DNA of 64,000 nucleotides from Leifsonia sp. TF02-11 (GCF_017565305.1 NZ_JAGEKP010000017.1:62001-126000); one strand, 5' to 3'; shown: positions 7,832 to 16,446, counted from the first letter of the stretch. Translations and numbers: made by a program. Notes: a model not told the origin generated them from the sequence alone.

Positions 7832-8838
7832 TTCTCCGGTCCCTCCGCGTGGGCCGCGTTCTCCGAGACGAGGACGTCGGCAGGGTCGAGGAAGACGTCT
7901 TCGAGGTAGCGCACGTTCGCGAGCTCGGTGAAGTCGACCGCGGAGGGCACGGGTCGGCCAAGCACGAGGTCGAGGAGCAGCGACGGCATGTCCACCCCCG
8001 CCGCGATCGTCAGCGGCATCGCGCCGGGGAAGCGCGGGTTGACCTCCAGCAGAGCGGGGACGCCGTCGCTGCTGTACCGGAGCTGCACATTGGCGACACC
8101 GGTGAGCCCGATGGCCCTGGCGACGTCGGAGGCCGTCTGCGACAGCTCGTCCCTGCGCACCGTCCGGCCCGCGATGGAGACGCCGGAGTCGACCCGCTCG
8201 CGGGAGCGCGGCACGGCGGCGATCACCGTGCCGTCCAGGCCCGCGAGCACGTCCACCGAGAACTCCTCGCCCGGCAGGTTCTCCTGCACCAGGATGCTCT
8301 GGTCCTCCCCCAGCGCCTCCAGGGCGGCACGATCGGCGATCAGGCGCACGCCGCGCGAGCCCGCACCGCTGCGCGGCTTGATAATCACGGGGAAGACCCA
8401 GTCCGCGCCGACACCGTCCCGGTCCAGGAGCCGGGTCTCCGGGATGCGCGCCTTGCCGTCGACGGCCTGCGCGAGGCGGTACTTGTCGAGGCAGGTCACG
8501 AGCGTCTCGTGGCTGGGCGCTGCCAGCGCCGTGCCGACGGCGGCGAGGTCGTCGCGGCGCGCGGCGAGGCCGGGCAGCTCCACATCGACGGTCGAGAAGA
8601 GCACAGCGATGTCGTCAGTGGCGCACAGGGCGATCACGTCGTCGACGAACGACGGTGCCTTCCCCGGCGGCACGATCCGCCTGGCGGATTCTGGCACGAG
8701 ATACAGGCCGCTCGCCCAGCCGTCCATGTCGGCGGCGTAGACCTCGACGTCGTCGCGCTTGAGCAGCGAGCGGATGACGGCGATACCCGCCGGGCCGCCG
8801 GCTCCCGTGACGAGGACGCGGGTGCGGGATGCGGTCAT
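7828..8838 (-). CDS. ATP-grasp ligase, carbamoyl-phosphate-synthase-like
   Basis: A 336-residue protein with a pre-ATP-grasp Rossmann-like segment (VLVTGAGGPAGIAVIRSLL) and an ATP-grasp domain. The ATP-binding strand is FPVIIKPRSGAGSRGVRLI, the hinge is ILVQENLPGEEFSVDVLAG and the metal-binding end is LLEVNPRFPGAMPLTIAAG. Such enzymes activate a carboxylate as acyl-phosphate and join it to an amine or thiol. Within the operon, a deacetylase that frees an amine (PIG-L) followed by a ligase that could use it is a chemically sensible pair. That pairing is inference. It overlaps both neighbours by four bases. Confidence 0.88.
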   Translation of the reverse strand: MTASRTRVLVTGAGGPAGIAVIRSLLKRDDVEVYAADMDGWASGLYLVPESARRIVPPGKAPSFVDDVIALCATDDIAVLFSTVDVELPGLAARRDDLAAVGTALAAPSHETLVTCLDKYRLAQAVDGKARIPETRLLDRDGVGADWVFPVIIKPRSGAGSRGVRLIADRAALEALGEDQSILVQENLPGEEFSVDVLAGLDGTVIAAVPRSRERVDSGVSIAGRTVRRDELSQTASDVARAIGLTGVANVQLRYSSDGVPALLEVNPRFPGAMPLTIAAGVDMPSLLLDLVLGRPVPSAVDFTELANVRYLEDVFLDPADVLVSENAAHAEGPEK

Positions 8839-9902
8839 TCCTGGTTCCTCCGGATTCGGGCGTCGGTCTGCATGGCAGACGCCGGGATGGAGATGTCCGC
8901 GGTGTCGCGCATCACCTCCAGCGGCTCGCAGTTGGTGCCGCCGCCGAACCGAGACCAGTAGCGGGCGGTGGCGAGGACGAAGTCGTGATCCAGGTACGAG
9001 CGCAGCTCGGTCTGGGAGCGGAAGCAGTCGATGAGTCGCAGCTTGGCGTCGGTGAAGCCGTCGATCGGCACGAATCGGGTCGGCCGGAAGTCGATCGTCG
9101 CGGACGGGCTCTGGAAGCAGCAGACGGTGCGGACGTTGCGGGTCGCGACGTTGACGGCCGCGTGCACCGCCCTGTGGTCCTGGTGGCGGTCGTGCGCGGA
9201 GTGCGTGTAGACGATGTCGGGCTGCACTTCGGCGACGACGCGCTCGATGATGCTCACCGTCGGGTCGGCGGCCGAGATGCGGGTGTCTTCGAGGTCTTCG
9301 AGGAACAGCCGCGCGCCGAGCAGCTCGGCGGCGGCGAGGGACTCGTGCTGGCGGTCGTCGGCGTCGCCGCCGCGGGCACCGCGCGAGAGCGTCAGGATGA
9401 CCACCTGGTTGCCGGCGTCGCGGTGGGCGGACAGGATGCCGCCGACACCGATCTCGACGTCGTCGGGGTGCGCTCCGATCGCCAGGACCACCTGCTGCTG
9501 GCTGGCTGCGCGCTTAGTGCGGCCCTCCTCGGCGAGACGGTTCACGATGGCGACGAGCTCGGACGACGCGATGGGCTTGGTGAGGAACTCGTCGGCCTGC
9601 GCCCGCAGCGCGGAGACCGCGTAGTCCACCGACACGTGCGCGGTCATGACCACGACAGGGAGCCCTGGGTGCCTGCTGCGCACCTCGCGCAGCAGGTCGA
9701 TGCCCGAGATCCCCGGCATCTCGATGTCGGTGATGACGACATCGGGGTCGAACGAGGCGATCGTGTCGAGGGCGACGGAGGGATCGGTGACGGCGACGAC
9801 CTGCGCGTCCGCACGCTTCTCGAGCACGGTCTTCATGTAGAAGGCGACGTCGGGGTCGTCCTCGATCACGCACACGCGGTACTTCTGGGCCGAATTCGCC
9901 AT
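8835..9902 (-). CDS. Response-regulator receiver fused to PIG-L deacetylase
   Basis: A 355-residue two-domain protein. Residues 1-125 are a receiver: acidic pair in CVIEDDPDV, phospho-acceptor D59 in VITDIEMPGISG, Thr in VVMTAH and Lys in FLTKPIAS. Residues about 137-330 are a PIG-L/LmbE zinc deacetylase with the first metal motif AIGAHPDDVEIG and the second HSAHDRHQDHRAVH. The family removes N-acetyl groups from GlcNAc-type substrates (MshB in mycothiol synthesis is an example). The fusion implies an enzyme switched by phosphorylation. It is the first gene of the operon. The ATG at 9902 is chosen because AGGAG then sits six bases away; the ATG at 9908 would abut that site. Confidence 0.9.
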   Translation of the reverse strand: MANSAQKYRVCVIEDDPDVAFYMKTVLEKRADAQVVAVTDPSVALDTIASFDPDVVITDIEMPGISGIDLLREVRSRHPGLPVVVMTAHVSVDYAVSALRAQADEFLTKPIASSELVAIVNRLAEEGRTKRAASQQQVVLAIGAHPDDVEIGVGGILSAHRDAGNQVVILTLSRGARGGDADDRQHESLAAAELLGARLFLEDLEDTRISAADPTVSIIERVVAEVQPDIVYTHSAHDRHQDHRAVHAAVNVATRNVRTVCCFQSPSATIDFRPTRFVPIDGFTDAKLRLIDCFRSQTELRSYLDHDFVLATARYWSRFGGGTNCEPLEVMRDTADISIPASAMQTDARIRRNQE

Positions 9903-9926
9903 ACGCATCTCCTGGGTCCTGCGACG

Positions 9927-9932
9927 ACTCTA
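9927..9932 (-). promoter_or_regulatory. -10 element of the seven-gene signalling operon
   Basis: TAGAGT on the minus strand, 24 bases before the ATG at 9902. Downstream is CCCAGGAG as ribosome binding site. No convincing -35 is seen. It is the only promoter-like signal near the operon head, and the later genes overlap without gaps. Confidence 0.45.
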
Positions 9933-10005
9933 GTGGGACGGGCGGTCTAGGGAGCCCCGGACGCGCCACGGGCACGCCCGGACGCGCCCGGGCGTGCACC
10001 CGGAT

Positions 10006-10034
10006 TTCACAGCACCCTGCGGCCGTGCTAGAGT
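10006..10034 (+). promoter_or_regulatory. Promoter of initiator tRNA
   Basis: A TTCACA -35, a 17-base spacer and a TAGAGT -10, ending 12 bases before the first base of the tRNA. This is the best-formed housekeeping promoter in the window. Confidence 0.65.
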
Positions 10035-10046
10035 CATTTCTTGTGC

Positions 10047-10123
10047 CGCGGGGTGGAGCAGCTCGGTAGCTCGCTGGGCTCATAACCCAGAGGTCGTAGG
10101 TTCAAATCCTGCCCCCGCAACCA
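10047..10123 (+). tRNA. Initiator tRNA-fMet (anticodon CAT)
   Basis: A 77-base cloverleaf with encoded CCA. The acceptor strands are CGCGGGG and CCCCGCA, leaving a C1-A72 mismatch. The anticodon stem is CTGGG/CCCAG, with three consecutive G:C pairs next to the loop CTCATAA, and the D stem has A11:T24. These three features define bacterial initiator tRNA and separate it from elongator tRNA-Met and lysidine-modified tRNA-Ile. The T loop is TTCAAAT. Confidence 0.97.
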
Positions 10124-10126
10124 ACT

Positions 10127-10170
10127 GGCCCGGACTTGAGGAGAAATCCCCAGGTCCGGGCCGCTTTTTG
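10127..10170 (+). terminator. Rho-independent terminator of tRNA-fMet
   Basis: GGCCCGGAC (10127-10135) pairs with GTCCGGGCC (10154-10162), followed by GCTTTTTG. It is the only hairpin in the window with a proper T-run. Confidence 0.9.
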
Positions 10171-10212
10171 TTCACGGGGCTGTGGCCTCGACCCGGATGA
10201 TGGCAGCGGAGG

Positions 10213-11724
10213 ATGATGGACGAGGCCCTCGACGGCACCCGCGTCGCTGCGGTCTGGGAAGAGCATCCCACCTGGGCACTGCTGCGCAGCTACAACGGCC
10301 GCTGGGTCCTCCCCCTCTTCTCGCGTCATCTGGAGTTCGCGGACGGGACCGTCTCCGCCGACTGGTTCCACCAGAAGGTCGCCGACGCCCTCGAGGAGCT
10401 CAGCGACGATCGCGAGGCAGACGATCGCGATCCCGCCGATCCCGAGGGCACGCGGACGTCGCCCGCCGAGTACTGCCGCAGTTGGGTCGACAGCCGCTGG
10501 CTGGTCCGCACCCGTGCGGGCGCCGGCGAGGGACGGGCACGATATCGCCTCTCCCAGTACTCGCTGCAGGCGCTCCGGGTCGTGCGCGAACTGGCGGAGC
10601 CCGACAGCGCGGTCTCGGAGGCCCGCTTCGCGAGCATCGCCCACGCCGTCCACAATCTGGCGGCACTGACCGATCCGACGGCCGAGTCCCAGCTCGATCG
10701 GCTCGACCGCGAGATCGCGGAACTGCAGCGACGCAGGGCCAACATCGCGGAGCACGGCGCGCAGATCGCGGGACCGGAGACGGTCGCACGGCAGGTGCGC
10801 GAGGTGCTGCGCTTGACCGCGACCCTGCCGGAGGACTTCCGCCAACTGGGCGCGATGGTGGAGCAGCGGCACCGCGAGGTCGCCAGGGCCGCGTCGTCGC
10901 AGACCATCGGCAAGGGCGCACTGGTGGACCGCTTCCTGCGGGACAACGATCTCCTGGAGCAGACGCCGGAAGGACGCGCCTACCGCGGCTTCGCGGCGAT
11001 GCTGTCGTCGCGCGAAGTGGACACGATGCGGGCGGACATCGAGCGCGTGCTCGCCCAGCCCGCCGAGGTCACCGAGCTCACCGAGCGGCAGCGGGCGCAG
11101 CTGGAGACCTTGATCACGTCGCTGCTCGCCGAAGAGCAGCTCGTCCAGGAGACGTACATGCGCTGGACGTCGTCGCTGCGCCGGTTCCTCAGCAGGAACG
11201 CCTCCGACCGGCACGCGCGTCTGCTGTCGCTCGCCGGGCGGGTGCTCGACGCGGGAGCGCTCTGGACCCAACGCCGGCCCGGCCCGGTGCTGGTCGACGG
11301 GGATGTCCTGGGCATCGGCGCCTGGGATCTCGTCGACGTGACCCAGGCGCAGCTCTGGCGTGACAGAGGGCGCCCCGACATCGGCGTCGCGATCGCCGAG
11401 AACGACGACCCGCTGCCCGACGAGGAGCGCGAGGCGCTCCGCCTCGCCGTCGCGACCAGCTCTGCGGCGGTCCGCGAGACGATCGACGCACTCCTCGCGG
11501 ACGCGGAGACCGTCACCGGTGCCGACGTGTACGCGGCGACGCCGGAGGAGTACCGCAGACTCGGTCTCGCCGTCAGCCTGATCGAGCTCGGCGCCGAGCA
11601 CGGCGCGGTGGCGGAGGGCGTGCAGACGGTCCCGCTCGATGTCGCCGCCGGCGCACGCGAAGTGACCATGCCGCTCCTGGTCTTCGGACGGGACGCGGCC
11701 GACCAGGAGACGGACGAACGGTGA
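10213..11724 (+). CDS. jetA: JetA/MksF-like kleisin (DUF3375)
   Basis: A 503-residue protein of the DUF3375 family, the kleisin-type bridge of Wadjet (JetA) and MksBEF (MksF) SMC complexes. The recognisable start is WEEHPTWALLRSYNGRWVLPLFSRHLE. A helical, charged middle (about 150-330) is followed by the conserved block with ALWTQRRPGPVLVDGDVLGIGAWDLVDV split by short linkers, and a C-terminal acidic end. The known role is to link SMC heads and recruit the JetB/MksE subunit. It sits 89 bases behind tRNA-fMet, with GGAGG directly before ATG 10213; ATG 10216 is equally possible. It overlaps the next gene by four bases (GTGA). Confidence 0.85.
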   Translation: MMDEALDGTRVAAVWEEHPTWALLRSYNGRWVLPLFSRHLEFADGTVSADWFHQKVADALEELSDDREADDRDPADPEGTRTSPAEYCRSWVDSRWLVRTRAGAGEGRARYRLSQYSLQALRVVRELAEPDSAVSEARFASIAHAVHNLAALTDPTAESQLDRLDREIAELQRRRANIAEHGAQIAGPETVARQVREVLRLTATLPEDFRQLGAMVEQRHREVARAASSQTIGKGALVDRFLRDNDLLEQTPEGRAYRGFAAMLSSREVDTMRADIERVLAQPAEVTELTERQRAQLETLITSLLAEEQLVQETYMRWTSSLRRFLSRNASDRHARLLSLAGRVLDAGALWTQRRPGPVLVDGDVLGIGAWDLVDVTQAQLWRDRGRPDIGVAIAENDDPLPDEEREALRLAVATSSAAVRETIDALLADAETVTGADVYAATPEEYRRLGLAVSLIELGAEHGAVAEGVQTVPLDVAAGAREVTMPLLVFGRDAADQETDER

Positions 11725-12428
11725 CGGACAGTGAACTGGTGACAGACGGACGCGAGGACGCCGGCGCGACCGCCGCGGACGCCTTCGGCGATCGACTGGT
11801 CGGCGACCCCCTCCCCCGCGAGGCGCGGCTGGCCCTCGTCACCCTGCTGACCAGCCGGTTCATCACGCGCGGCACGCACCAGGAGGCGTGGCGCGGCCTG
11901 CTCGACCACGAGGCCGACATCCGTGCCCGGCTCGACGAGCTGTTCCTGACGCTGCACCTGGACGTCGCTCACGAGGTCGCGTTCAAGAGGCAGAGCGGCG
12001 AGGACGGCGTGCCGGTGCTCCTGCGGCGCGAGAAGCCCCTCTCGCGCGATGCGTCCCTGCTGCTGGTGCTGCTGCGGCAGGAGCACGCGTACACCGACGC
12101 GACGGACGAGCCCGTCACGGTGAGCCGCGACCACATCGCCGAGTTCCTCAGCCGGTTCCAGGCCGACTCGGCGCACGACGAGGTGCGCACCGATCGGCGT
12201 GTGCAGGCCGCGATCGCCGCACTCGACCGGCTCGAGCTGCTGACGCCCGCTCCCGAGGACCCCGACCTGCTCGTGGTGTCACCGGCCGTGGTGCCGCTGA
12301 TCGGCACGGACCAGCTGCTGCACCTGGAGCGGACGTTCCTCACCGCCGCCGGCGAGGACGTCGCGGACGACGAAGACCCCGACGAGCCCGACGACACCAC
12401 CGACACCGCAGAGGAGGACGGCGAGTGA
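11721..12428 (+). CDS. jetB: JetB/MksE-like subunit (DUF4194)
   Basis: A 235-residue DUF4194-type winged-helix (KITE) protein that binds the JetA/MksF subunit. Recognisable parts are LFLTLHLDVAHEVAFKRQ, the conserved ALLLVLLRQEH-like segment (here LLLVLLRQEHAYTDA) and a DNA-binding-like VSRDHIAEFLSRFQ region. The C-terminal 25 residues are almost all acidic. The GTG start at 11721 overlaps the JetA stop, and its own stop overlaps the JetC GTG, so all three subunits are probably made in a coupled way, as expected for a fixed-ratio complex. Confidence 0.85.
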   Translation: MTDSELVTDGREDAGATAADAFGDRLVGDPLPREARLALVTLLTSRFITRGTHQEAWRGLLDHEADIRARLDELFLTLHLDVAHEVAFKRQSGEDGVPVLLRREKPLSRDASLLLVLLRQEHAYTDATDEPVTVSRDHIAEFLSRFQADSAHDEVRTDRRVQAAIAALDRLELLTPAPEDPDLLVVSPAVVPLIGTDQLLHLERTFLTAAGEDVADDEDPDEPDDTTDTAEEDGE

Positions 12429-15400
12429 ACGATCTGCCGGAGGACGACGGCCTGGTCCGCCGCGGCCAGTTCCGCATCGAGCTCGTGCAGCTTCTCAACT
12501 GGGGAGCATACGACGGCCTGCACCGGATGCCCGTCGGCCGTGGCGGCATCGCCATCCTGGGTCCGACCGGGCGCGGCAAGTCGACCGTGCTGGACGCGAT
12601 GTCGGCGGTCATCATGCCCAACCCGCAAGAGTTCAACCGGGCAGCACGGGACGACTCCCGGCAGCGTTCCGAGCGGACCGTGTACAGCTACGCGCGCGGA
12701 AAGACCGACGAGGTGAAGGACGCCGGCTCCGACTCGACGACCACGCACTTCCTGCGCCCGCTCGGCACCGCCTTTCCGAGCGGCGCCGCGATCACCTGGC
12801 GCACCGAACTCGGCGAGACGGTCACCGCGGCACGCCTCGCCTGGATCGGTCCGGACACCTCGACGCAGGACGAGGTCACCACGGCGACGGTCTACCTCCT
12901 TGCGCACGGGGAGTTCCCGCTTGCGCGACTGACCGAGCTGGTGCAGGAGCCGGGGAGCTCGTCGCCGCTCACGCGCGCCTCCCTCGGCCGGCTGGTGCAC
13001 CCCGAGCGCGACCTCGTGACCTCCTCGCAGCCCGAGCTGCGGGTGCGGCTCTGCGAAGAGCTCGGCATCGGCGGCAGCGACGAGTCGCAGCTGAAGGCGC
13101 TCACCCTGCTGCGCCGCGCGCAGGCGTCCAAGGGCGTCTTCTCGATCGACGAGCTGTTCAAGAGCTTCGTGCTGACCGAGCCGCGCGCGCTGTCCCGGTG
13201 GGAGACCACGCTCAGCAGCTACCGCGAGGCCTCCGCCCTCTACGACGTCTTCGAGACCACCCGGCGCAAGCTGGAGGTGCTGGCCGACGTCCCCGCGCTG
13301 GCCGAGCAGCTCGCCGCCGCGCGCGACGACGCGACGGGCAAGCGTCGGCTGCTGAGCGCCGCGGAGGGAGAGAACGACCCGCGGCTGCGCGTCTGGCTCG
13401 CCGAGCACGTGCGCGACTGGGTGTCAGTACAGGTGGACACCGTCCGCGAGCGCAAGCGCGAACAGGAGGCTCTGCGCCGCACGGCCGAGTCCGACGAGAC
13501 CGCGGCGCACCGTGCCCTGCAGGATGCGCAAGCACGCCTGGGCGCCCTCGGCGGGGACCCGTCCGTGGCCCTGCGCCGCGAGCTGGACTCGGCCGAGCGC
13601 TTCCTGCTCGCCCAGAAACGCGATCGGGCCGCGGCGGATGCGGTGTTCGCCCGGGCCGGCCTGGACACGCCGGAGTCCGCCGAGCATCTCACCCGGCTGC
13701 AAGAGCAGGCCGAGGCGCTCCTGGCCGCCAACGTGTCCGACGACGATGAGAAGGCACAGCGCTACGAGCTCGCCGGCCGCGTCGACGCCGCCAAGAAGGC
13801 CGTCGCGGCGGCCGTCGAGGAGAAGCGCTCGTACGAGCAGCGCAGCAGCAACGTGCCCGCCGACGCTGACGAGCGTCGGCGCCGCATCGCCGCGGCCGTC
13901 GGGCTTCCTGCCGCCAGCCTGCCGTACACGGGCGAGCTGTTCGAGGTGGCCCCCGGCCGCCGCGATTGGAGCCGCGCTGTCGAGGCCGTGCTCGGCGAGA
14001 CCGCGACGCACCTCATCGTCGACGAGCGCAGCTTCCCGGCGGTCCGACGGTTCGTCGACGACGCGGACATGCGCGGGCGGGTCGTGCTCGTGCCCGCGAC
14101 GGCCGGGCTCGCACCCGAGCTCGACCCGATCGACCGGACCGTTCCCGCCCTGCTGCACTTCGACGAGGCCAGCCCGTTCTGGGGCTGGCTCCACGACGAG
14201 CTCGTCCGCGACCGCAGCGTGCTGTGCGTCGAGTCGCCCGACGAGCTCGATGCGCCCCGCGGTGCCGGCATCTCGGCGGCAGTGACGCGCGCGGGCATGC
14301 GGTCGGCCGCCCGAGGTCGCGTCATCAAGGACGACCGCCGGACCGCGTCCTGGATCGGACTCGACAACGCCCCGCGCATCGAGGAGCTGGCGGTGCGCAT
14401 CGCCGAGCTGGAGGCCGAGCTGAGCGCGGCGCGGGCCGAATCGGATCGGGCGGAGGCCGAGCACAGTGCGGCGCGTGGCCGCGGCGAGGCACTCGCAACG
14501 GTCCGGGCCATCGAGTGGGACGCGATCGAGCTCGTCCCCCACGAGGCTCGCGTCGCCGAGCTCACCGATCGGCTCGCCCGTGTCGCCGTCGACAACCCGG
14601 AGGCCGCGGCGCTCCAGGACGAGGCGGACCGGCACGACCGCGCCCGCATCGAGGCGGCGAAGCGCTCCGCCGCCATCCAGGCGAAGCTCGACGAGCTCGA
14701 GGCGGAACACGCCGACCTCAACGACATCGAGGACAGCGTCGCCGATGCGCTGGAACGCAACACCCCGCTCACCCCGGACGAGCGCATGTTGCTCGGGACC
14801 CTCCCGTTCGCGGCTCCGAAGCAGTCGGCCGACGTCGATCGCCGCTACGCCGAGGCGCTGGGGGCTCTGCGCGACCAGATCGACACGCACCAGCAGAGCG
14901 TCGAGCACCTCTCGGAGGTGATCGTGGTCACGTTCGAACGCTACCGCGACCTGGATCCGGCGGCGGAGATCGATGCCACGATCGACAGCCTGCCCGCCGT
15001 TCTCGCCATCCACCGCACTCTGGTCGAGGACGACCTGCCGCGGGCGAAGGCCGATTGGCTCGTGAAAGCCGGGGCGAGCATGGGCGACAGTTTGCGCGCG
15101 CTGCTCCGCCAGATCGAGGACGACGGCCACACGATCCGGCGCGGGGTGCGCCCGATCTCGAACGCACTCCGCGGAATCGAGTTCCGCGAGGGTTCCACGC
15201 TCGACATCGAGCCGCGCCCGGTGTCGAACAGCGACCTCCACGAATTCACGCGGACGCTGCGCCGGCACACCTCCGACCGGCCGGGCTCCGACCGCAGGGA
15301 CGCTTCAACGGTCGAGCGCGACTTCCTGGACCTCCGGCGCGACCTGTCCCGGCTCGAGGAGCGATCGCGGGCGGGCGAGGCCTGGCGCCGGCGCGTGCTC

Positions 15401-15832
15401 GACGCGCGCGAGCACTATCAGTTCCGCGCGATCGAGACGCGCGCCGACGGCACCCAGATCGTCCACGAAGGCGTCGCGGGCAAGTCGGGCGGCGAGGGCC
15501 AGGAGCTGATCGCCTTCGTGCTCGGAGCCGCGCTGCGGTATCGGCTGGGCGACGGTACCGACGCGACCCCGACCTACGCGCCGATCGTGCTCGACGAGGG
15601 CTTCGTGAAGGCCGACAACGAGTACACGGGCCGTGCCCTCGCGGCCTTCCGCGGGCTCGGCTTCCAGCTCATCGTCGGCGCGCCGCGCGACAAGGTCAAC
15701 GCCTTCGAGGAGCATGTCGAGTCGGTCGCCTACATCACCGGCGATCCGGCCAGGCCCGGCTTCTCGCGCATCTACTCGCTCAGCATCCGCGAGGCGTTGG
15801 AAGGCGAGCGGCTCGCCCTCCTGCCGGAATGA
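12425..15832 (+). CDS. jetC: JetC/MksB-like SMC ATPase
   Basis: A 1135-residue SMC-like ATPase. Walker A is GPTGRGKST at about residues 45-53. Long coiled coils run at about 280-470 and 640-780. They flank a hinge-like region at about 495-590 that contains LPYTGELFEVAP and WSRAVEAVLGETATHLIVDE. The signature KSGGEGQELIAF is at about 1018, and Walker B is YAPIVLDEGFVKAD just after. All ATPase motifs are intact. The family (JetC of Wadjet type I; MksB) extrudes DNA loops; with a JetD nuclease it cuts small circular DNA, and without it the complex acts as a condensin. The GTG start overlaps the JetB stop. No jetD follows: the next gene is convergent and unrelated. Confidence 0.88.
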   Translation: MNDLPEDDGLVRRGQFRIELVQLLNWGAYDGLHRMPVGRGGIAILGPTGRGKSTVLDAMSAVIMPNPQEFNRAARDDSRQRSERTVYSYARGKTDEVKDAGSDSTTTHFLRPLGTAFPSGAAITWRTELGETVTAARLAWIGPDTSTQDEVTTATVYLLAHGEFPLARLTELVQEPGSSSPLTRASLGRLVHPERDLVTSSQPELRVRLCEELGIGGSDESQLKALTLLRRAQASKGVFSIDELFKSFVLTEPRALSRWETTLSSYREASALYDVFETTRRKLEVLADVPALAEQLAAARDDATGKRRLLSAAEGENDPRLRVWLAEHVRDWVSVQVDTVRERKREQEALRRTAESDETAAHRALQDAQARLGALGGDPSVALRRELDSAERFLLAQKRDRAAADAVFARAGLDTPESAEHLTRLQEQAEALLAANVSDDDEKAQRYELAGRVDAAKKAVAAAVEEKRSYEQRSSNVPADADERRRRIAAAVGLPAASLPYTGELFEVAPGRRDWSRAVEAVLGETATHLIVDERSFPAVRRFVDDADMRGRVVLVPATAGLAPELDPIDRTVPALLHFDEASPFWGWLHDELVRDRSVLCVESPDELDAPRGAGISAAVTRAGMRSAARGRVIKDDRRTASWIGLDNAPRIEELAVRIAELEAELSAARAESDRAEAEHSAARGRGEALATVRAIEWDAIELVPHEARVAELTDRLARVAVDNPEAAALQDEADRHDRARIEAAKRSAAIQAKLDELEAEHADLNDIEDSVADALERNTPLTPDERMLLGTLPFAAPKQSADVDRRYAEALGALRDQIDTHQQSVEHLSEVIVVTFERYRDLDPAAEIDATIDSLPAVLAIHRTLVEDDLPRAKADWLVKAGASMGDSLRALLRQIEDDGHTIRRGVRPISNALRGIEFREGSTLDIEPRPVSNSDLHEFTRTLRRHTSDRPGSDRRDASTVERDFLDLRRDLSRLEERSRAGEAWRRRVLDAREHYQFRAIETRADGTQIVHEGVAGKSGGEGQELIAFVLGAALRYRLGDGTDATPTYAPIVLDEGFVKADNEYTGRALAAFRGLGFQLIVGAPRDKVNAFEEHVESVAYITGDPARPGFSRIYSLSIREALEGERLALLPE

Positions 15833-15868
15833 GGGGCTGACCGGGACGACGCGGACGCGCTGAGGAGC

Positions 15869-16387
15869 TCAGTCGAACGACAGCTCGTCGAGTTCCGGCA
15901 CCTCCACCCCCGCCGCCACGAGCTCGAGCGTGACGCGCTCGACGATGTCGGCCGCCGGCTCGCCGTCGTCGTACGTCGCGTGGGCGCCGGCGGGGACGAT
16001 GACGTCGAAGCCGCGTTCGAGCGCTCCGACCGCGGTGGCCTGGACGCAGTGCTCGCTCTGCAGCCCGGCGACCACGACGGTGTCGACGCCCATCGCCCGC
16101 AGCACATCGGCGAGGGCAGGGTTCGACTCGAAGGCGTTGGCCGCGTCCTTGCGGATCACCGGCTCACCGGGCAACGGCGTGAACACCAGCTGCCAACCGG
16201 GGGTGCCCGGCTCGTCCGGGTCGCCGGCGCGGCCGTCGTTCTTGACGTGGACGATCGCCGCGTCGGCGTCCCTGGCGGCGTCCAGCAGGCCGGAGAGCAG
16301 GTCGCGGAAGCCGGCTGCTCCGGCGATGGCGTCCTGACCTTCCAGCATGGCGCGCTGCACGTCGACGAGGATGAGGCCGTATCCCAT
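15869..16387 (-). CDS. Isochorismatase-family cysteine hydrolase
   Basis: A 172-residue hydrolase with the family triad: Asp in LILVDVQ, Lys in VHVKND and Cys in GLQSEHCVQAT, plus the cis-peptide loop before the Cys. Members include nicotinamidase, N-carbamoylsarcosine amidase and related amidases; this one cannot be assigned. Four in-frame ATGs exist (16408, 16399, 16396, 16387). The last is preferred because MGYGLILVDVQ matches the usual N-terminus and GGAG lies just before it. It is convergent with jetC (36-base gap) and divergent from the first ROK gene. Confidence 0.85.
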   Translation of the reverse strand: MGYGLILVDVQRAMLEGQDAIAGAAGFRDLLSGLLDAARDADAAIVHVKNDGRAGDPDEPGTPGWQLVFTPLPGEPVIRKDAANAFESNPALADVLRAMGVDTVVVAGLQSEHCVQATAVGALERGFDVIVPAGAHATYDDGEPAADIVERVTLELVAAGVEVPELDELSFD

Positions 16388-16446
16388 GCGCTCCATCATG
16401 CGCCGCATTCGCTAGGGTCGTAAACCGGGGGTCTCGAGGGAGGACT

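Noticed and set aside
15833-15868. Attachment-site copy of the tRNA-fMet 3' end after jetC
   Set aside because: No match to GGTTCAAATCCTGCCCCCGC was seen in this gap or in the next genes, and there is no integrase.
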